A stretch of 64,000 nucleotides of DNA from Phallus indusiatus (taxonomy: Eukaryota > Basidiomycota > Agaricomycetes > Phallales > Phallaceae). Positions 47,639-59,158 of the stretch are shown piece after piece. Within the stretch, counting starts at the first letter, position 1. Each line of letters starts with the position of its first letter. The stretch is from contig JAQFWX010000040.1 of assembly GCA_027605045.1 (NCBI GenBank), positions 186,001-250,000 on the forward strand. Direction: 5' to 3'. The notes beneath the pieces are model-generated. The model did no database searches. It saw only the letters and a program-made list of their open reading frames with translations, and was not told the DNA's origin. Both the position numbers and the translations under genes were made by a program.

Positions 47639-49133
47639 ATGAGTGATATCTCGAAAACAAGCGTTATACCTGCGATTGCAAATTTAATATCTGCGGAGGC
47701 CTCAGAAAGTTGGCGTGACCTTGTCTCTGCATGTACGTAAATGCTTTAAACTTTAAAACGCACTGTCGATTGACTTCACGATATTAGTTTGCGCCAACGT
47801 CCTTTTGGTATGGGATATCGCCATTACATTCGACCTGGAAGTTGAACTCATTTGGAGGTTAGCCCTGTTCCCCGTAATTGAGCATAGATAAATTAATGCT
47901 TGTTTATAAGGTCTCCAAAATCCGTTGTGGCCTATTTATTCCTGTTGAACAGATACATCAGTCTGAGTCAAGTGATGTCAGTTGATTACCAATTCCTTTT
48001 CTTTTTCTCAATAACGATGAAAATTTCATAGAATGACCATGGTTTTCCTTCAGGGTGACTTCAAGACAAATCATAACATATGTCGTGTGTTCGTGTTGTA
48101 CTATGCGTTTAGTACTGTTTTGTTACTGTGGATTAGTGACATATTACTTGTTTATCGAGGTATGTTTTTTGTGCTCATAAGTACTTATGCTTGATGTCAC
48201 CATTCGTAAATCTCTAGCTTATGCTTTCTGCGGACAAGACCGGAAAATCTTAATCGTCCTAATTATACTTTGGATTATAAATGGCGTAGCAATTGGGGTT
48301 ATGAGTGTCTTCGTTGTCAAAACATTCTCAGTTTTTCATTCGAATATGATCATTCTCAGAGTAGTTGGGGAATGCGTTGCAATGAACCTTCCTCGGCTGC
48401 TCCATTATATCTGGTGAATGTCCAAAGTTTATATTGTCCTGGTCGCTATATGGCATTAACAAATCTATATCTTCAGGGTTTCAGAATTAATATTTCAAAG
48501 CATCCTTTTCTTTTTGGTGACGGGAAGGTGACAAGTGCTTTGATATTGGAGTTCGTTGACAATGAATTGAAGTTGTTTCTATTATAGGTGTATTCAGCAA
48601 ACAGTCATCTCATGGAACGGAACAATGCGTCCCAATGACCTTTACCACATCTTTGCACGAGATGGACTCTGGGTGTATGGACTTCTTCTAGGTATGGCAT
48701 AAAATCTCCCGTGTTTGAAATATCTTAATGTGGACTTAGGGATGTTCATTGTATCCGCAACACAGACTAATATCGCTGGTCTATCACTTTTACAGTACGT
48801 GATTAAGAAACATGTTTCAATTTTCTTGTGGTCCTGATGTGATTTAGATGGGCTATCACCTACGCAGAGGTCGGGGTAAGAATCTAAAATTGCTGATTGT
48901 AGCCCGAAGCCTTCTGACAATTCGAAACGCACAACTGGTATCAGAGCTCGCGTTTGATACTCAATTTGCGAAGTTTCAAAACCCCACATGCGATTTCAAG
49001 TGAATACATCGTATCTTTTCCGCGATGGACGGGAAGAGAAATGGTCTTTGATACCATAACTGAGTCCGACGACATCGTTCCTCCAGAAGGAAGTGTGGAA
49101 CTTCAGGACATGGAAGGGAGTGAGGAGAGTTAG
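47639..49133 (+). CDS. DUF6533 seven-pass membrane protein, tandem copy A
   Basis: Ten exons of 94, 70, 66, 128, 196, 51, 104, 55, 28 and 189 nt (47639-47732, 47788-47857, 47911-47976, 48032-48159, 48218-48413, 48477-48527, 48588-48691, 48740-48794, 48848-48875, 48945-49133), all in phase, 326 residues. Hallmark CANVLLVWDIAITFDLEVEL then IWRSPKSVVAYLFLLNRY, several TM helices (LLLWISDILLVYR, ILIVLIILWIINGVAIGVM), DLYHIFARDGLWVYGLLL and the terminal SSRLILNLRSFKTPH followed by an acidic tail. DUF6533 proteins are a large basidiomycete family of integral membrane proteins without known function; receptor-like roles have been suggested by topology only. Tandem partner at 51.2 kb has identical exon lengths. 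Confidence 0.88.
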
Positions 49134-51173
49134 TTGATTGGCAATTGATAATCTAAGCTTATGGAGGTGGAGAACGAGGATGAGCTACAACGAAAAGCTG
49201 ATCCACCACTGGGCGCACCGCATTATCATTCATGACGTCTGAGATATTGAGGCCTATTATATATGCGATCCGGAGACAGAAGACATTAGAATCATTCCTT
49301 AGAGACTACTGAGGTGACAGGTTGGGCTTTGATACGGCCGGATTTCTGTTTAGTAAAATTTCTAGTACCTAATCACGTTCCTTGGTTCCTTTGATACTTG
49401 TAAATAAACGTGTCGTTCGAGTCATGACAAAGTAACGAGCCACTAGTTCATTCCTCACACAACACGCAGAATATGGCATACTGGGATCCAAAGTATTCTA
49501 ACTCAGGCACTTAGACTCACCATTAGAATTTTGATTTCGTGACAGTCCAGAACTCTGCTCGGTGCAGGGAAAACAATACGACGGATCACATGAAAGCTTA
49601 TCAAACTTTTTATATCCGAGCGGCAGTAGGTGAGGATTATGTAAATACAAATGTATGAGGACGATAGTGTAAACTATGGACGATAAAATGAAGACAAGAA
49701 ATATGAGGACAAAAGGCTTGATCCGCTACCACCACCATCTAGTGGTTTCCCACGACCATAGACAAAGAAAGTTAGACGATTCATCATACGCACACCTCCT
49801 CCTGAGCTATCATACTTGGGATTTCACTACCTCATGACGTCTACAGTATATCTACATATTGCCTCTCAACCCAACATCAATCAATCTAAATTAGAGCCAC
49901 CTACAAGCAGTGATCCTCTCACAACTGGCGTTTACATAACCGCGCTCTTCCACCAAGAACAAAGACATACTATAGCCCGGTTTTGGGAACGACGCGATAC
50001 CATCGAAGCTGGCCAATAAAACCTGGGCACAAATTATGCATGATGAGAAATGAGCGAGATTGTACGTACGTACGATTAGCGGGGTTTTAGCGGGTAGGAG
50101 GGGTGCCGCCTTCGTGTGGTCACTCTCTGAGTCCCAGTCACCTGATCAGTCTTGTCTGCCGGCGCCCGGGCACCGCAGTACGAAGACTGTTTTTATCCCC
50201 AGGTGCAGCACTACTGTCTAAAACAGTGTGCGTAAATGCATTTCCTCGCGGCCAACATCTCTCTATCTGCATTTTCCGTTTATTTCCTTCTGCCAGTATC
50301 TATTTTTTTTGAACGAGGTTGAGATCCCTCGAAACTAGCTAGGACGACTGGGGGGGACCTATGTCCGCTGCCCTTCGCCCGTTAAGTTGTCTCTACAACT
50401 AATTGCTCCGCCAAAGAAATATGAGGACGATAGGACGATAACGAGCGCTAAACGACTCTACGTGAGTACCATGAATTGGGCAAAGTTCGGGTCCGTGCAC
50501 CAATGTTGAATCCTATCTGCAGAGCTGCTTCAATATCAGTAAATTATGAAACTGAACCAAAGGCGACCAACTGTCCTACGTAAGCGCCATCCAATTCCAG
50601 ATATCATGACTCCACCACTTGACCGATACAAACAACCTGGCATGCCGCATCATTCCCAATCAATTTGTCAGATTGAAGTTCTAGCTCACTTGAGGGATTT
50701 ATGCTCAATCATGAAACAAATCGGGTTGAATGGGTAAATTAAAAAAGCAGCCAAATTTGACTATTAAAGCATGTCAGTTATTTCAGCGCCCACTGTCAAC
50801 GACCCAACCCTTCTCACACGACTATCAACTCGCATCTGTCTGTCGTTCTTGTGTCTCGCCTTAGGGATTTAATTGATCATTTCAGTGGTTGTTGAATGTA
50901 CCTTCAAACCCCACTTTCAGTGGAGAGGAATCAAGGGGAAAAAATGTCAGTGATTCATTGGTAATTCGTCAGAATTTGGGAGGTTATCTGTTTTCATCAC
51001 TTGGGTGGTGGTATCTGACGTATTCATCAATTAGGTAGTGGTATTTTGACATATTCATCAACTAAACAGTGTTAATTTAACGGAGTTTGAAGTTAATTTT
51101 AATTTTACATTTCTTACGCCACGGTTTCCCTCTTTAAAAACATACGAACCTCTCTTTCTTTTGCTTTACACTA
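49134..51173. other. spacer between tandem DUF6533 genes
   Basis: No gene. 49134-49290 and 52697-52850 (downstream of the two genes) are homologous, as are 47120-47638 and 50470-51173 (upstream), which marks the duplicated unit. 49300-50460 is single-copy within the window. Confidence 0.5.
51005..51064 (+). repeat. short tandem repeat in the promoter of DUF6533 gene B
   Basis: Two imperfect copies of a unit of about 28 nt (GTGGTAT.TGAC.TATTCATCAA). The stretch around it (about 50930-51110) is absent from the homologous promoter of gene A. Confidence 0.6.
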
Positions 51174-52696
51174 ATGAATGATATCGCGAAACCGGGCGTT
51201 ATACCTGCGATTGTACATTTAATATCTGCGGAAGCCCCGGAAAGTTGGCGTGATCTCATCTCTGCAAGTAAGTAAATGCTTTAAACTTTGAAACTCACTA
51301 TCGATTGACTTCTCCATATTAGTTTGCGCCAACGTCCTTTTGGTATGGGATATCGCTATCACATTCGATCTGGAAGTTGAACTCATTTGGAGGTTAGCCT
51401 TGTTCTCTGTAACTGAGTGTAGATGTATTGACACTTGTTTGTGAGACCTCGGAAATCCATTGTGGCCTACTTATTTCTTTTAAACAGATACATGAGCTTG
51501 ACTCAAGTAATGTCAGTTGATTCCAGTTTGTTGTGTTTCTCTCAGAACTAATGAACATTTCTAGATTGACCATGGTTTTCCTTCAGGGTGATTTCAAGAC
51601 AAATCATAACATATGCCGCGTGTTTGTGTTGTGCTATGGGTCTAGTACTATCTTGTTACTGTGGATTAGTGATATAATACTTGTTTATCGAGGTATGTTT
51701 TCCATGCTCATGAGTACTTTATACTAGATTTCACTATTCGTAAATAATTAGCTTATGTTTTCTGCGGACGAGGTCGGAAGATCTTAATAGGCTTAATCAC
51801 ACTTTGGGTTATAAATGGCGTAGCAACTGGGATTATTGGTGTCTTCGTCATCAAAACTCTCTCAATTTTTCACTCGAATGTGATTCTTCTTAGAGTAGGT
51901 GGGGAATGCATTGCAACGAACCTTCCTCTGCCCCTCCATTATGTTTGGTGAATGTCTAAACTTTATGCTATGTCAGTCGCTATATGGTATTAACGAAATC
52001 ATATTTTCAGGATCTCAGAATTAGTATATCATAGCATCCTCTTCTTTGTGGTAACGGGAAGGTGTCGAGTGTCTTGATATTAGGTTTTGCTGACAGGAAG
52101 TTGAAGTTGTCTCTATGATACATAGGTGTATTCAGCAAACAGTTAATTCAGGGAGTAAAACAATGAGCCCCAATGGCCTTTATCACGTCTTTGCACGGGA
52201 TGGACTCTGGGTGTACGGGGTTCTTCTAGGTATGACATAAAACTTACTGTCTGAGTCGTTTGAATTATAGAGCTATAATGTAAACTTAGGGATGTTCACC
52301 GTATCCGTCACGCAGACTAATATCGTTGGTCTATCACTTTTACAGTACGTGATTAAAAAAACATACTTTAGTTTTGTGTTGTTGATACCTAACGCAGTTC
52401 TTAGATGGGCCACCACCTTTGTAGAAATCGGGGTAAGGGTCTACAAGTTACTGGCTGTGTCTGGAAGTATTCTAACAATTCGAAACGTCCGATGGGTATC
52501 TGATCAGTGCTCGCGTTTGATACTCAACTTGAGAAGTTTTAAAACCCCGCACGCGGTTTCAAGTGAATATATCATATCTTTTTCGCGATGGGCGGGAAGA
52601 GAAGTGGTTTTTGATACCATAGATGAGTCCAGCGACATCGCCTTTCCAGAAAGGAGTGTAGAACTTCAAGCCATGGAAAGGAACGAGGAGAGTTAA
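51174..52696 (+). CDS. DUF6533 seven-pass membrane protein, tandem copy B
   Basis: Ten exons with exactly the same lengths as copy A (51174-51267, 51323-51392, 51446-51511, 51565-51692, 51752-51947, 52011-52061, 52126-52229, 52290-52344, 52405-52432, 52508-52696), 326 residues. Hallmark CANVLLVWDIAITFDLEVEL, TM helices LLLWISDIILVYR and ILIGLITLWVINGVATGII, YHVFARDGLWVYGVLL and SRLILNLRSFKTPHAVSSEY. The intron at 52433-52507 is a multiple of three without a stop, so an unspliced frame is also open; splicing is inferred from copy A, where the same interval contains stops. Function unknown, plasma-membrane or endomembrane location expected. Promoter shares ancestry with gene A but contains an extra insert of about 170 bp. 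Confidence 0.88.
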
Positions 52697-53889
52697 TTGA
52701 TTGGCAACTGACAATCTAAGCTTAATGGTGCTGAGAACGAGGATGAGCTACAACGAAAAGCCGAGACACCAAGCGCACCTCGTTATACATGATGCCCGGG
52801 ACATTGAGGCCTATTATATACGCAATCCGGAGACAGAGTCATTTCATACAGACTACTGAGGTGACAAGTCGGGCTTTGATATGACCGAATACCTGTTTAG
52901 TCACTTTCTTTCACCTCTCCCTTCTGATTTTTCTTGTACTTTAGTGCATCGATTTCAATTCAGGATCAATTTCTGTTTTTAGTACAAGGAATTAGAAATC
53001 TCTGGTTTCTTGGATACTTGTAATTAAACGCGTCGTTTCGGATCATGACAAAGTATTAACGGGTCAAACTCTACTCAAACATGACAAATATATCCTTTTC
53101 TCTGTCCCGGACCGAACTTTATCTTTTAGTTTAAATGTGGTACATCGATGTTTTATTTTTCGTTACCTTTGTTGTCATTCGGGATAAAGTCGCTTTTTTG
53201 TCAACGCTTTTACGATATAAACGTTTGGTATCGCGTCCGCGGCGAATGCATGCTCTTTGATGCTCCGACAACAGCTGTCCCCTTTTCCGGATGCATTTTC
53301 TATTTTGGTTTTTTTCCCAGAGATAGGGTGATTGTCTAACTACATAATCCTGTACGTGACACGACCTGACACGACGCTCCACCGATTTGATCGATCAGCT
53401 CCTCGCAAAAATGTACCTTTATATAGAAGTGTCTTCCTACTGGATGGCTGTACAGGGCGCTAGCATATATGGTGAGTTCTCACTACTGGGTCGTTCGAGT
53501 TGGGATGGGATTTGGTGGTGATTATGAAAAAAAATGCTCGGGGTCAGTGAGGATTTAGTTTTCTGTTCCGTATACATAAATCTGTTACAGCCGATAGTAC
53601 AGCAGCGTATAGCTACAGCTTTATAGGTATGAATACCAATCCCAGATCCTCCCCGACCCCTCTTTTTTCTTAGCGATCAAATTTTAATAGTCCTGCAAAT
53701 CCACGGGCTCATTAGCCCGGACTGCGCAGACGGAAATTAGAATTAAAAGGGTGCATCGGTCGTCCTTTTTTTCTTTACTCTCTTTCTTCTCTATATATTA
53801 AAGCCATTTATTTTATTTTTCTGTGCGTCGTCAATATGTTCATTGAGCTTTTTACTAATCTGCTGATCAGTCTTTAATTTTTGTTCAAA
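52697..53889. other. intergenic, ferric reductase 2 promoter side
   Basis: First 150 bp belong to the DUF6533 duplication. The remainder shows no gene. The last 100 bp contain CTTTACTCTCTTTCTTCTC followed by TATATATTAA. Confidence 0.45.
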
Positions 53890-56584
53890 ATGCTCATAGA
53901 AGGAGCGTCAGCTTCAGTTCACGACATTATCGAGTCTTATGCCCATGTTTATCAATTGCCAAATGACAGTTATATTTATCTTCTCGTCTTGTGGTTGACA
54001 TTTGCTGTAGTTTTTGTCATCGTTTCCATACTTCACTGGGTGGGTGGCCGTGCCACGTACGTGGGCTCTCTTTTGAATAAATGGCTACTTCGTCGTCGCA
54101 CCTGGAGAAAAAAACACAGTCTTGCAAAGGCCATTAAAGCTGGAAAGAAACATAGCCAACCTTACTCTCTCCCCTCCAACTCTCAGTTGACGTGCATTAC
54201 TCTGTTATGGATCCTCGTAATTCTCCTCTCCTTCGTGGGTCCAGATTACATCGTGCCCCACACCAAGTCACTCCCTCGTCCGCTCATATTGAAGCGCGAC
54301 ATAGCCTCCTCGGCTGTTGGAGGTAACGTTTTTCATCGCACTATCCAGAAGTCTTGGTGGACTTCATCTGCTCGACTGGGTATACTGGCCATTGGTCTAT
54401 TTCCTTTGTGCATTCTCCTCGTCATCAGAGCTCCACCGTTTGCTATCGTCGCTGTCCCCTATTTTGTGCAAATCTGGAGCGATAAGCTCGTCTTCATGCA
54501 CAAATGGACGGGTCGACTGATCTACTTTATTACGGTTCTTCACGTAATCTTCTGGAGTGTTCAGTTGGCTAAGGACACGGTCAGCCTTACCAATCATCAC
54601 TCAGTCTGGACTGTTATTTTCAAGCATATTCCTTTTGTCTATGCCTGGCTGGTGAGAACAAGTTTACTATCCCTGTTATTAATTGATGACTTATCTTACC
54701 TTAGGCTTTCATTTTCTTCACAATCCTCATTATCCTCTCCTTCAAGCCTATACGCCATAAGCGTTTTGAATTCTTTTACGCCACTCATGTTCTCCTCGTC
54801 CCTTTGGTCCTTATTTTCGCCGCTCTACACTTCCCCCGTCTCCAAGGGTGGTCCTGGTTCACTCTGGCACTCTGGGGATCAGAACGTATCTTCCGTTTCG
54901 CCAAACTCCTCTGGGTAAACGCAATGATCGGCAACCTCCGCACCGCTCCCATGACTCTACGATACATTGACTTCGTAAACAACGAATATGCAGGCTTAAC
55001 AGTGCCCAACACAAAGGATGAAACTCAGAAGGAGAATATGAGACATGGTGTCGATACTCGTCGCCCTGGATATTCGTTGCGTGGGACGTACGTACCCCCA
55101 CCAGGCTATGCACACATAGCTCTTTTACCGGGTAAAACTGTCCGCGTGAGAATTGTTGTTCCTCGTTACTTTTCTTGGGCACCTGGCCAACACGTTCTGT
55201 TGACCATCCCTGCTATAAGCCGCTTTCAGTCGCACCCTTTCACTATCTCATCCGCATGCAGCGGCAATTTAGCAAAAGTAGACACGCAAGATATCGTCCT
55301 TATCATCCGTGCCCAAGGCGGATTCACCAATTCCCTGTACGCACACGTTGAGAAATTGCAAAATGAAGGTTCCCGTGGCGATACCCCGGAGTTTTCTCAT
55401 ATTGCTCCTCACGAGGGAGTTCTTCTCCGCGCGTATGTCGGCGGAGCTTTCGGCTCATCTATCCGTGTCAACTGGACAACGTACTCGAGCATTGTTATTG
55501 TTGCCGGTGGATCTGGGTGCAGTTACGCTGCCTCGATTCTGGAACATCTGACATCATGCGTTGCGGGCGAGAAGGATATGACTTTGTCCGGTAAGGAGAC
55601 TGCTGGTCAAATCAAACGGATCAGGTTTGTTTGGATAGTTCGTGAATTTGGTATGTCCAAGTCAACAAATCATTAGTCGGGTGGAACAGTTGCTAATGAA
55701 ATTTTGTACTTCCGCTTTGCCCCTTCCTCCTCTTAGCTTACCTCCAATGGATTGCTTCGATAGTTTGTCGAGCCATGGAGCGTGTCCCTGAAGGTACACT
55801 GCAAGTAGATATCTACGTCACAAACGCTATGTCGAAAAAGGCAGGAAAACACCTTACCTTACCTTCCCATACACTCGACACTCTGCATCCCGCGGTTGCA
55901 AGTTATCTTGGTTATGGAGCTGACAATGATGTCAGTCTTGTTACCCCTGGTCAAGATCTCGAGGAACAGTTACAGGATGACATATTAGTCGAAAGTGAAT
56001 TAGGTCACGAAGAACATGTTTTGGACATGACCAATTTTGGGGGCGAAGATGACACTATGTTCCTTCCGGAACGAGAACTATCTCGTCAACTTCAAGCTGA
56101 AGGTGAAATCCGTCGTGCGGAAACTGAATATCGTAGGGCTACAACGTTCCTCCCTGAACCTGCTCCACTCTCTCAAGATGCACTGTCGGAATATCATCAA
56201 TCGCTAAGGGAAAGCAGAAATGAAGCTCATGAAACTTTTGAAGCTAGGGATCAGGACAATATACAGACGTTGAGTTCCGTTGCTCCATCTCCCGCCAGCC
56301 GTCGGCCACCTGTCCCCATTTCCAACTTTGTCAGCGACCTCCGGGAAGCTGACGACATGTTCGTTCTCTCCGAAATGGCACACAGCGGTCGTGCAAGAAT
56401 GGACAAGGTCATTGCCGAGGAAGTTGCTCATTGTTCTGGAACTAGCATGCTTGTGTGCTGTTGTGCACCAACCGCTTTAATCGCCAGTATCAGAAAAAAC
56501 GTTGCGGAAAACATCAAGCCTGCGTGTGTATCTGACGGCAGGGCACCTGCTATTACTTTGGTGTCTGAGGAATTTGACAGTTAA
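53890..56584 (+). CDS. ferric reductase-like transmembrane oxidoreductase (FRE family), copy 2
   Basis: Three exons (53890-54651, 54705-55650, 55737-56584) at the same positions and phases as in copy 1, introns 53 and 86 nt, 851 residues. Haem pairs HKWTGRLIYFITVLH and HVLLVPLVLIFAALH, FAD motif SRFQSHPFTISSACS, NADPH motif VIVAGGSGCSYAA and C-terminal LVCCCAPTALIASIRKNV (Ala replaces the usual Gly of CCGP). The linker again contains LGHEEHVLDMTNFGGEDDT. The N-terminus is about 40 residues shorter than copy 1. Codon use is less biased than in copy 1, suggesting lower or conditional expression. Start at the ATG 53890; the frame opens slightly earlier without ATG. Role: plasma-membrane metal reduction using NADPH. 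Confidence 0.93.
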
Positions 56585-57223
56585 GGGTGAGTGCATGGAG
56601 ATGCGAGTATTGCTGAGGACTCACAAAAAAATTCTCCTTTGACGGTTGTATTTTTTTTGCTGTGCAAGTACGCAAATCACCATGCAATGAAACCCTATGT
56701 AAATTATTATTCACTGTCATTATGTAAATCCAAAAACTTTGAAGCTAAAAAATTGAAAAGTAGGGTTTAGTAGAGTCGAGTCTTAGAGTTGAGTAGAAAT
56801 ATAATTTGTGCTGGTGGACGTGCACTTGAGGACATGGGCGCTTATGCGCTTATCTTCGTAGCTTACGTACATAGCTGCGAGAAAGCTGGGAGCGTGCGTC
56901 GTCACGCGCGTCACTCAAAACCACATATGACCGCCATTGCAAACGAGCAAAGAAAACATACAACATGGACCACGCTTTCCAACTAAGACGTGCTGGTTGG
57001 TATGTATACTCCTTATATCTAAAAGCTATGCGTTGTTTAAACTCACAATTGCACAAAACTTCGTACGACAGTGAAATGATGCTATTGACGCGTACGACAC
57101 GTACCCACTCCATTCATGACCTCAGCATCATGCGAAAAACACGTTTGCAGGAGGCGTTTAACGCACGCAGTACGTTCCTTCTCTACTTATTATCTTAATT
57201 CTCACCGATGTATCGTATTCCAG
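56585..57223. other. intergenic, possible lost 5' end of the PSMB4 relic
   Basis: No supported gene. ATGGACCACGCTTTCCAACT at 56965 may be the decayed MDHFP-type first exon of the proteasome subunit, but no clear join to the next exon was found. Confidence 0.35.
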
Positions 57224-58134
57224 ACGGCCTCTCGACACTGGTACATCAGACCTGGCCAACGAGTATAAGGACGGTATTATGATGGCTGCTGATCTGGATG
57301 TGTCCTCAACTTTCCTCGTCGTTCGCGATGCACTACGCAGTCCATTGGTGGCTAATGCGTTTACCTCTTCAGCATCCTACGGCTCCCTTGCGCGCTTCAA
57401 GGATGTATCTCGTCTACATCCAATCGGCAACTACAGCTGTTGAGGCTGGTGGCGACGTGAGTGATTTCCAGTATCTTCAGAATGTCTTGGATGAGTTAAT
57501 GTGAGCATGTTTCAAAGTGACATGCCCTTATGCTGATCACTTGGACATAGCGTTGAAGAAATCAATGAAGCGGACGGAAATACCCTGGGTCCATCCGAGA
57601 TTTTTGAAGTTTTGAGTCGGATCATGCACGCTTGTCGCTATTCAATCCGCTGTGGAATTCTATTCCTGTTGGAGGGTCCAAAGACGGAGAGAGGTGGGTT
57701 CATGATAAAGATGGAGAGATCGTTCCTACGCTAAACGCCGAACGCTTGTTTTTTTTCTTAAGCTGTCTGGCCTATGTAGACCTACTCGGCACAGCTTACC
57801 AGCTGCCTTCTATTGCAACCGGATTTGGTGCCCACATCGCCATTCCTCTTCTTCGAAAAGTGATTGATGGGCATGAGAAAGATGTCAGAGAAGATGAAGC
57901 AAGGCGGACTCTTGAGGAGTGCATGAAGGTTTTGTACTATCGCGATGCTCGCAGCTTGAACAAAGTTGGTTTCCACTTCTTTTTTTCTGGTATAGCAGAT
58001 ATGAAACTGATTCCTTTCAGTATCAAATTGCGAAAATCACGAAAGATAGGATTGAGATCACAAGTGGTTTGTCGTTTCAAATTGAATGGAACTTCCTCGA
58101 AAATATTCGTGGGTACGGTGCGCAAACGCACTGA
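57224..58134 (+). pseudogene. proteasome subunit beta type-4 (PSMB4) pseudogene
   Basis: Recognisable PSMB4 blocks in order: DTGTSDLANEYKDGIMMAAD, ASYGSLARFKDVSRLHPIGN, EAGGDVSDFQYLQNVLDEL, EEINEADG.TLGPSEIFEVL, FNPLWNSIPVGGSKDGE, YVDLLGTAYQLPSIATGFGA, CMKVLYYRDARSLNK, YQIAKITKDRIEIT and RGYGAQTH at the stop 58134. Introns at 57692-57761 (approx.) and before 58020 are in phase. But the frame breaks at about 57437 (after PIGNY) and at about 57632 (before FNPLW), and an extra 22-codon stretch follows MMAAD where an intron is expected but out of phase. PSMB4 is an essential single-copy core proteasome subunit, so an intact gene must exist elsewhere; this is a decayed duplicate. Confidence 0.8.
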
Positions 58135-58274
58135 AGTTGAAGTAAAATTGTCAATATTTGGTATTTATGTTTGCAGTGTACATTATCTAATCAAATTGAC
58201 CATTTTGTTCTCTGAGATCTACTTGTTTAGTTTACTCAGCTGACACCGATGCTCATGATACCCTCCGATCCTAG

Positions 58275-58486
58275 ATGGTATTAATTGGGCGATTCGGAAT
58301 TAAGCTCAACATTAAAGAAGCCATTGAGAGTACCGGGACAGCAAGGTAATTACTGTCTAAACGAGACAAGCTTTCAAGGAGTGAACTTTCTCTTGATAAA
58401 TTTCCCTCCCTTTGTATAGATACCGGTGGGCTCATATTGATACAGTACAGTTTGAGTCTTTATCAGGACCTTGGTCGTCGGCGTGA
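58275..58486 (+). CDS. two-exon short ORF of unknown origin
   Basis: Exons 58275-58345 and 58420-58486 join in phase over a 74-nt GT-AG intron to give a 45-residue peptide (starts MVLIGRFGIKLNIKEAIEST, ends WSSA). Too short to classify. It may be a fragment left after the PSMB4 duplication or chance. Confidence 0.18.
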
Positions 58487-59158
58487 GTAGTTAATGTTAT
58501 ATCTGCATCATGGTTTCAGCTTCAAATGAATAGTATCCTGTTCACGCTGTGATCTCGATCATGGTGCCAGACTTGTAGACATGTTTTCATTTGCGAATAG
58601 AAACATGAGTGTTATGAACTGAAGATGTGAAGCCGTCCGAGCAGTTCGGCGACATATCGGCACTCCCATATTTATAACTATAGCATCACGTATGTATACC
58701 TTTCATGGCTACTTGTCCACATTATTCGCATCACCTTGTTGAAATTTTCTATAGGCTTTCTGAATCTGTCAATTAAATCTGTCAACTGCTGAGAACTGTT
58801 CAACAGATTTTATATAATTGTAATTCATTAATTTCCCATGATACCGACCGTCGCGCCCAGTTGGATTTTTCGTTTCTGTTGCCGTATGCTGAGCCAGAAT
58901 TAGCTGAGACAAATGATAGAACTGTGTTGCATATTTGTCGGTACCTATATATGGAAGCATCACTCTGGTTTGATTCAAACCTCGGAAGGTTTAGATCCAT
59001 CATCCGACAGACTGAAAATATGATGAGGGCAAAAAAATTGGCAAGACGAGTGATATTGTCTTTTATCAATGTTCAAGGGATGACTCAGATAAGTTACGAC
59101 AATGAAAGTGAATTACATGGAAAAATATAATAAATCCCTCCAAGCTTGTTCCAGGGTA
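58487..59158. other. intergenic, no gene seen
   Basis: AT-rich spacer at the 3' end of the DUF6533 gene. Overlapping ORFs on both strands at 58770-59130 without motifs. Confidence 0.4.
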
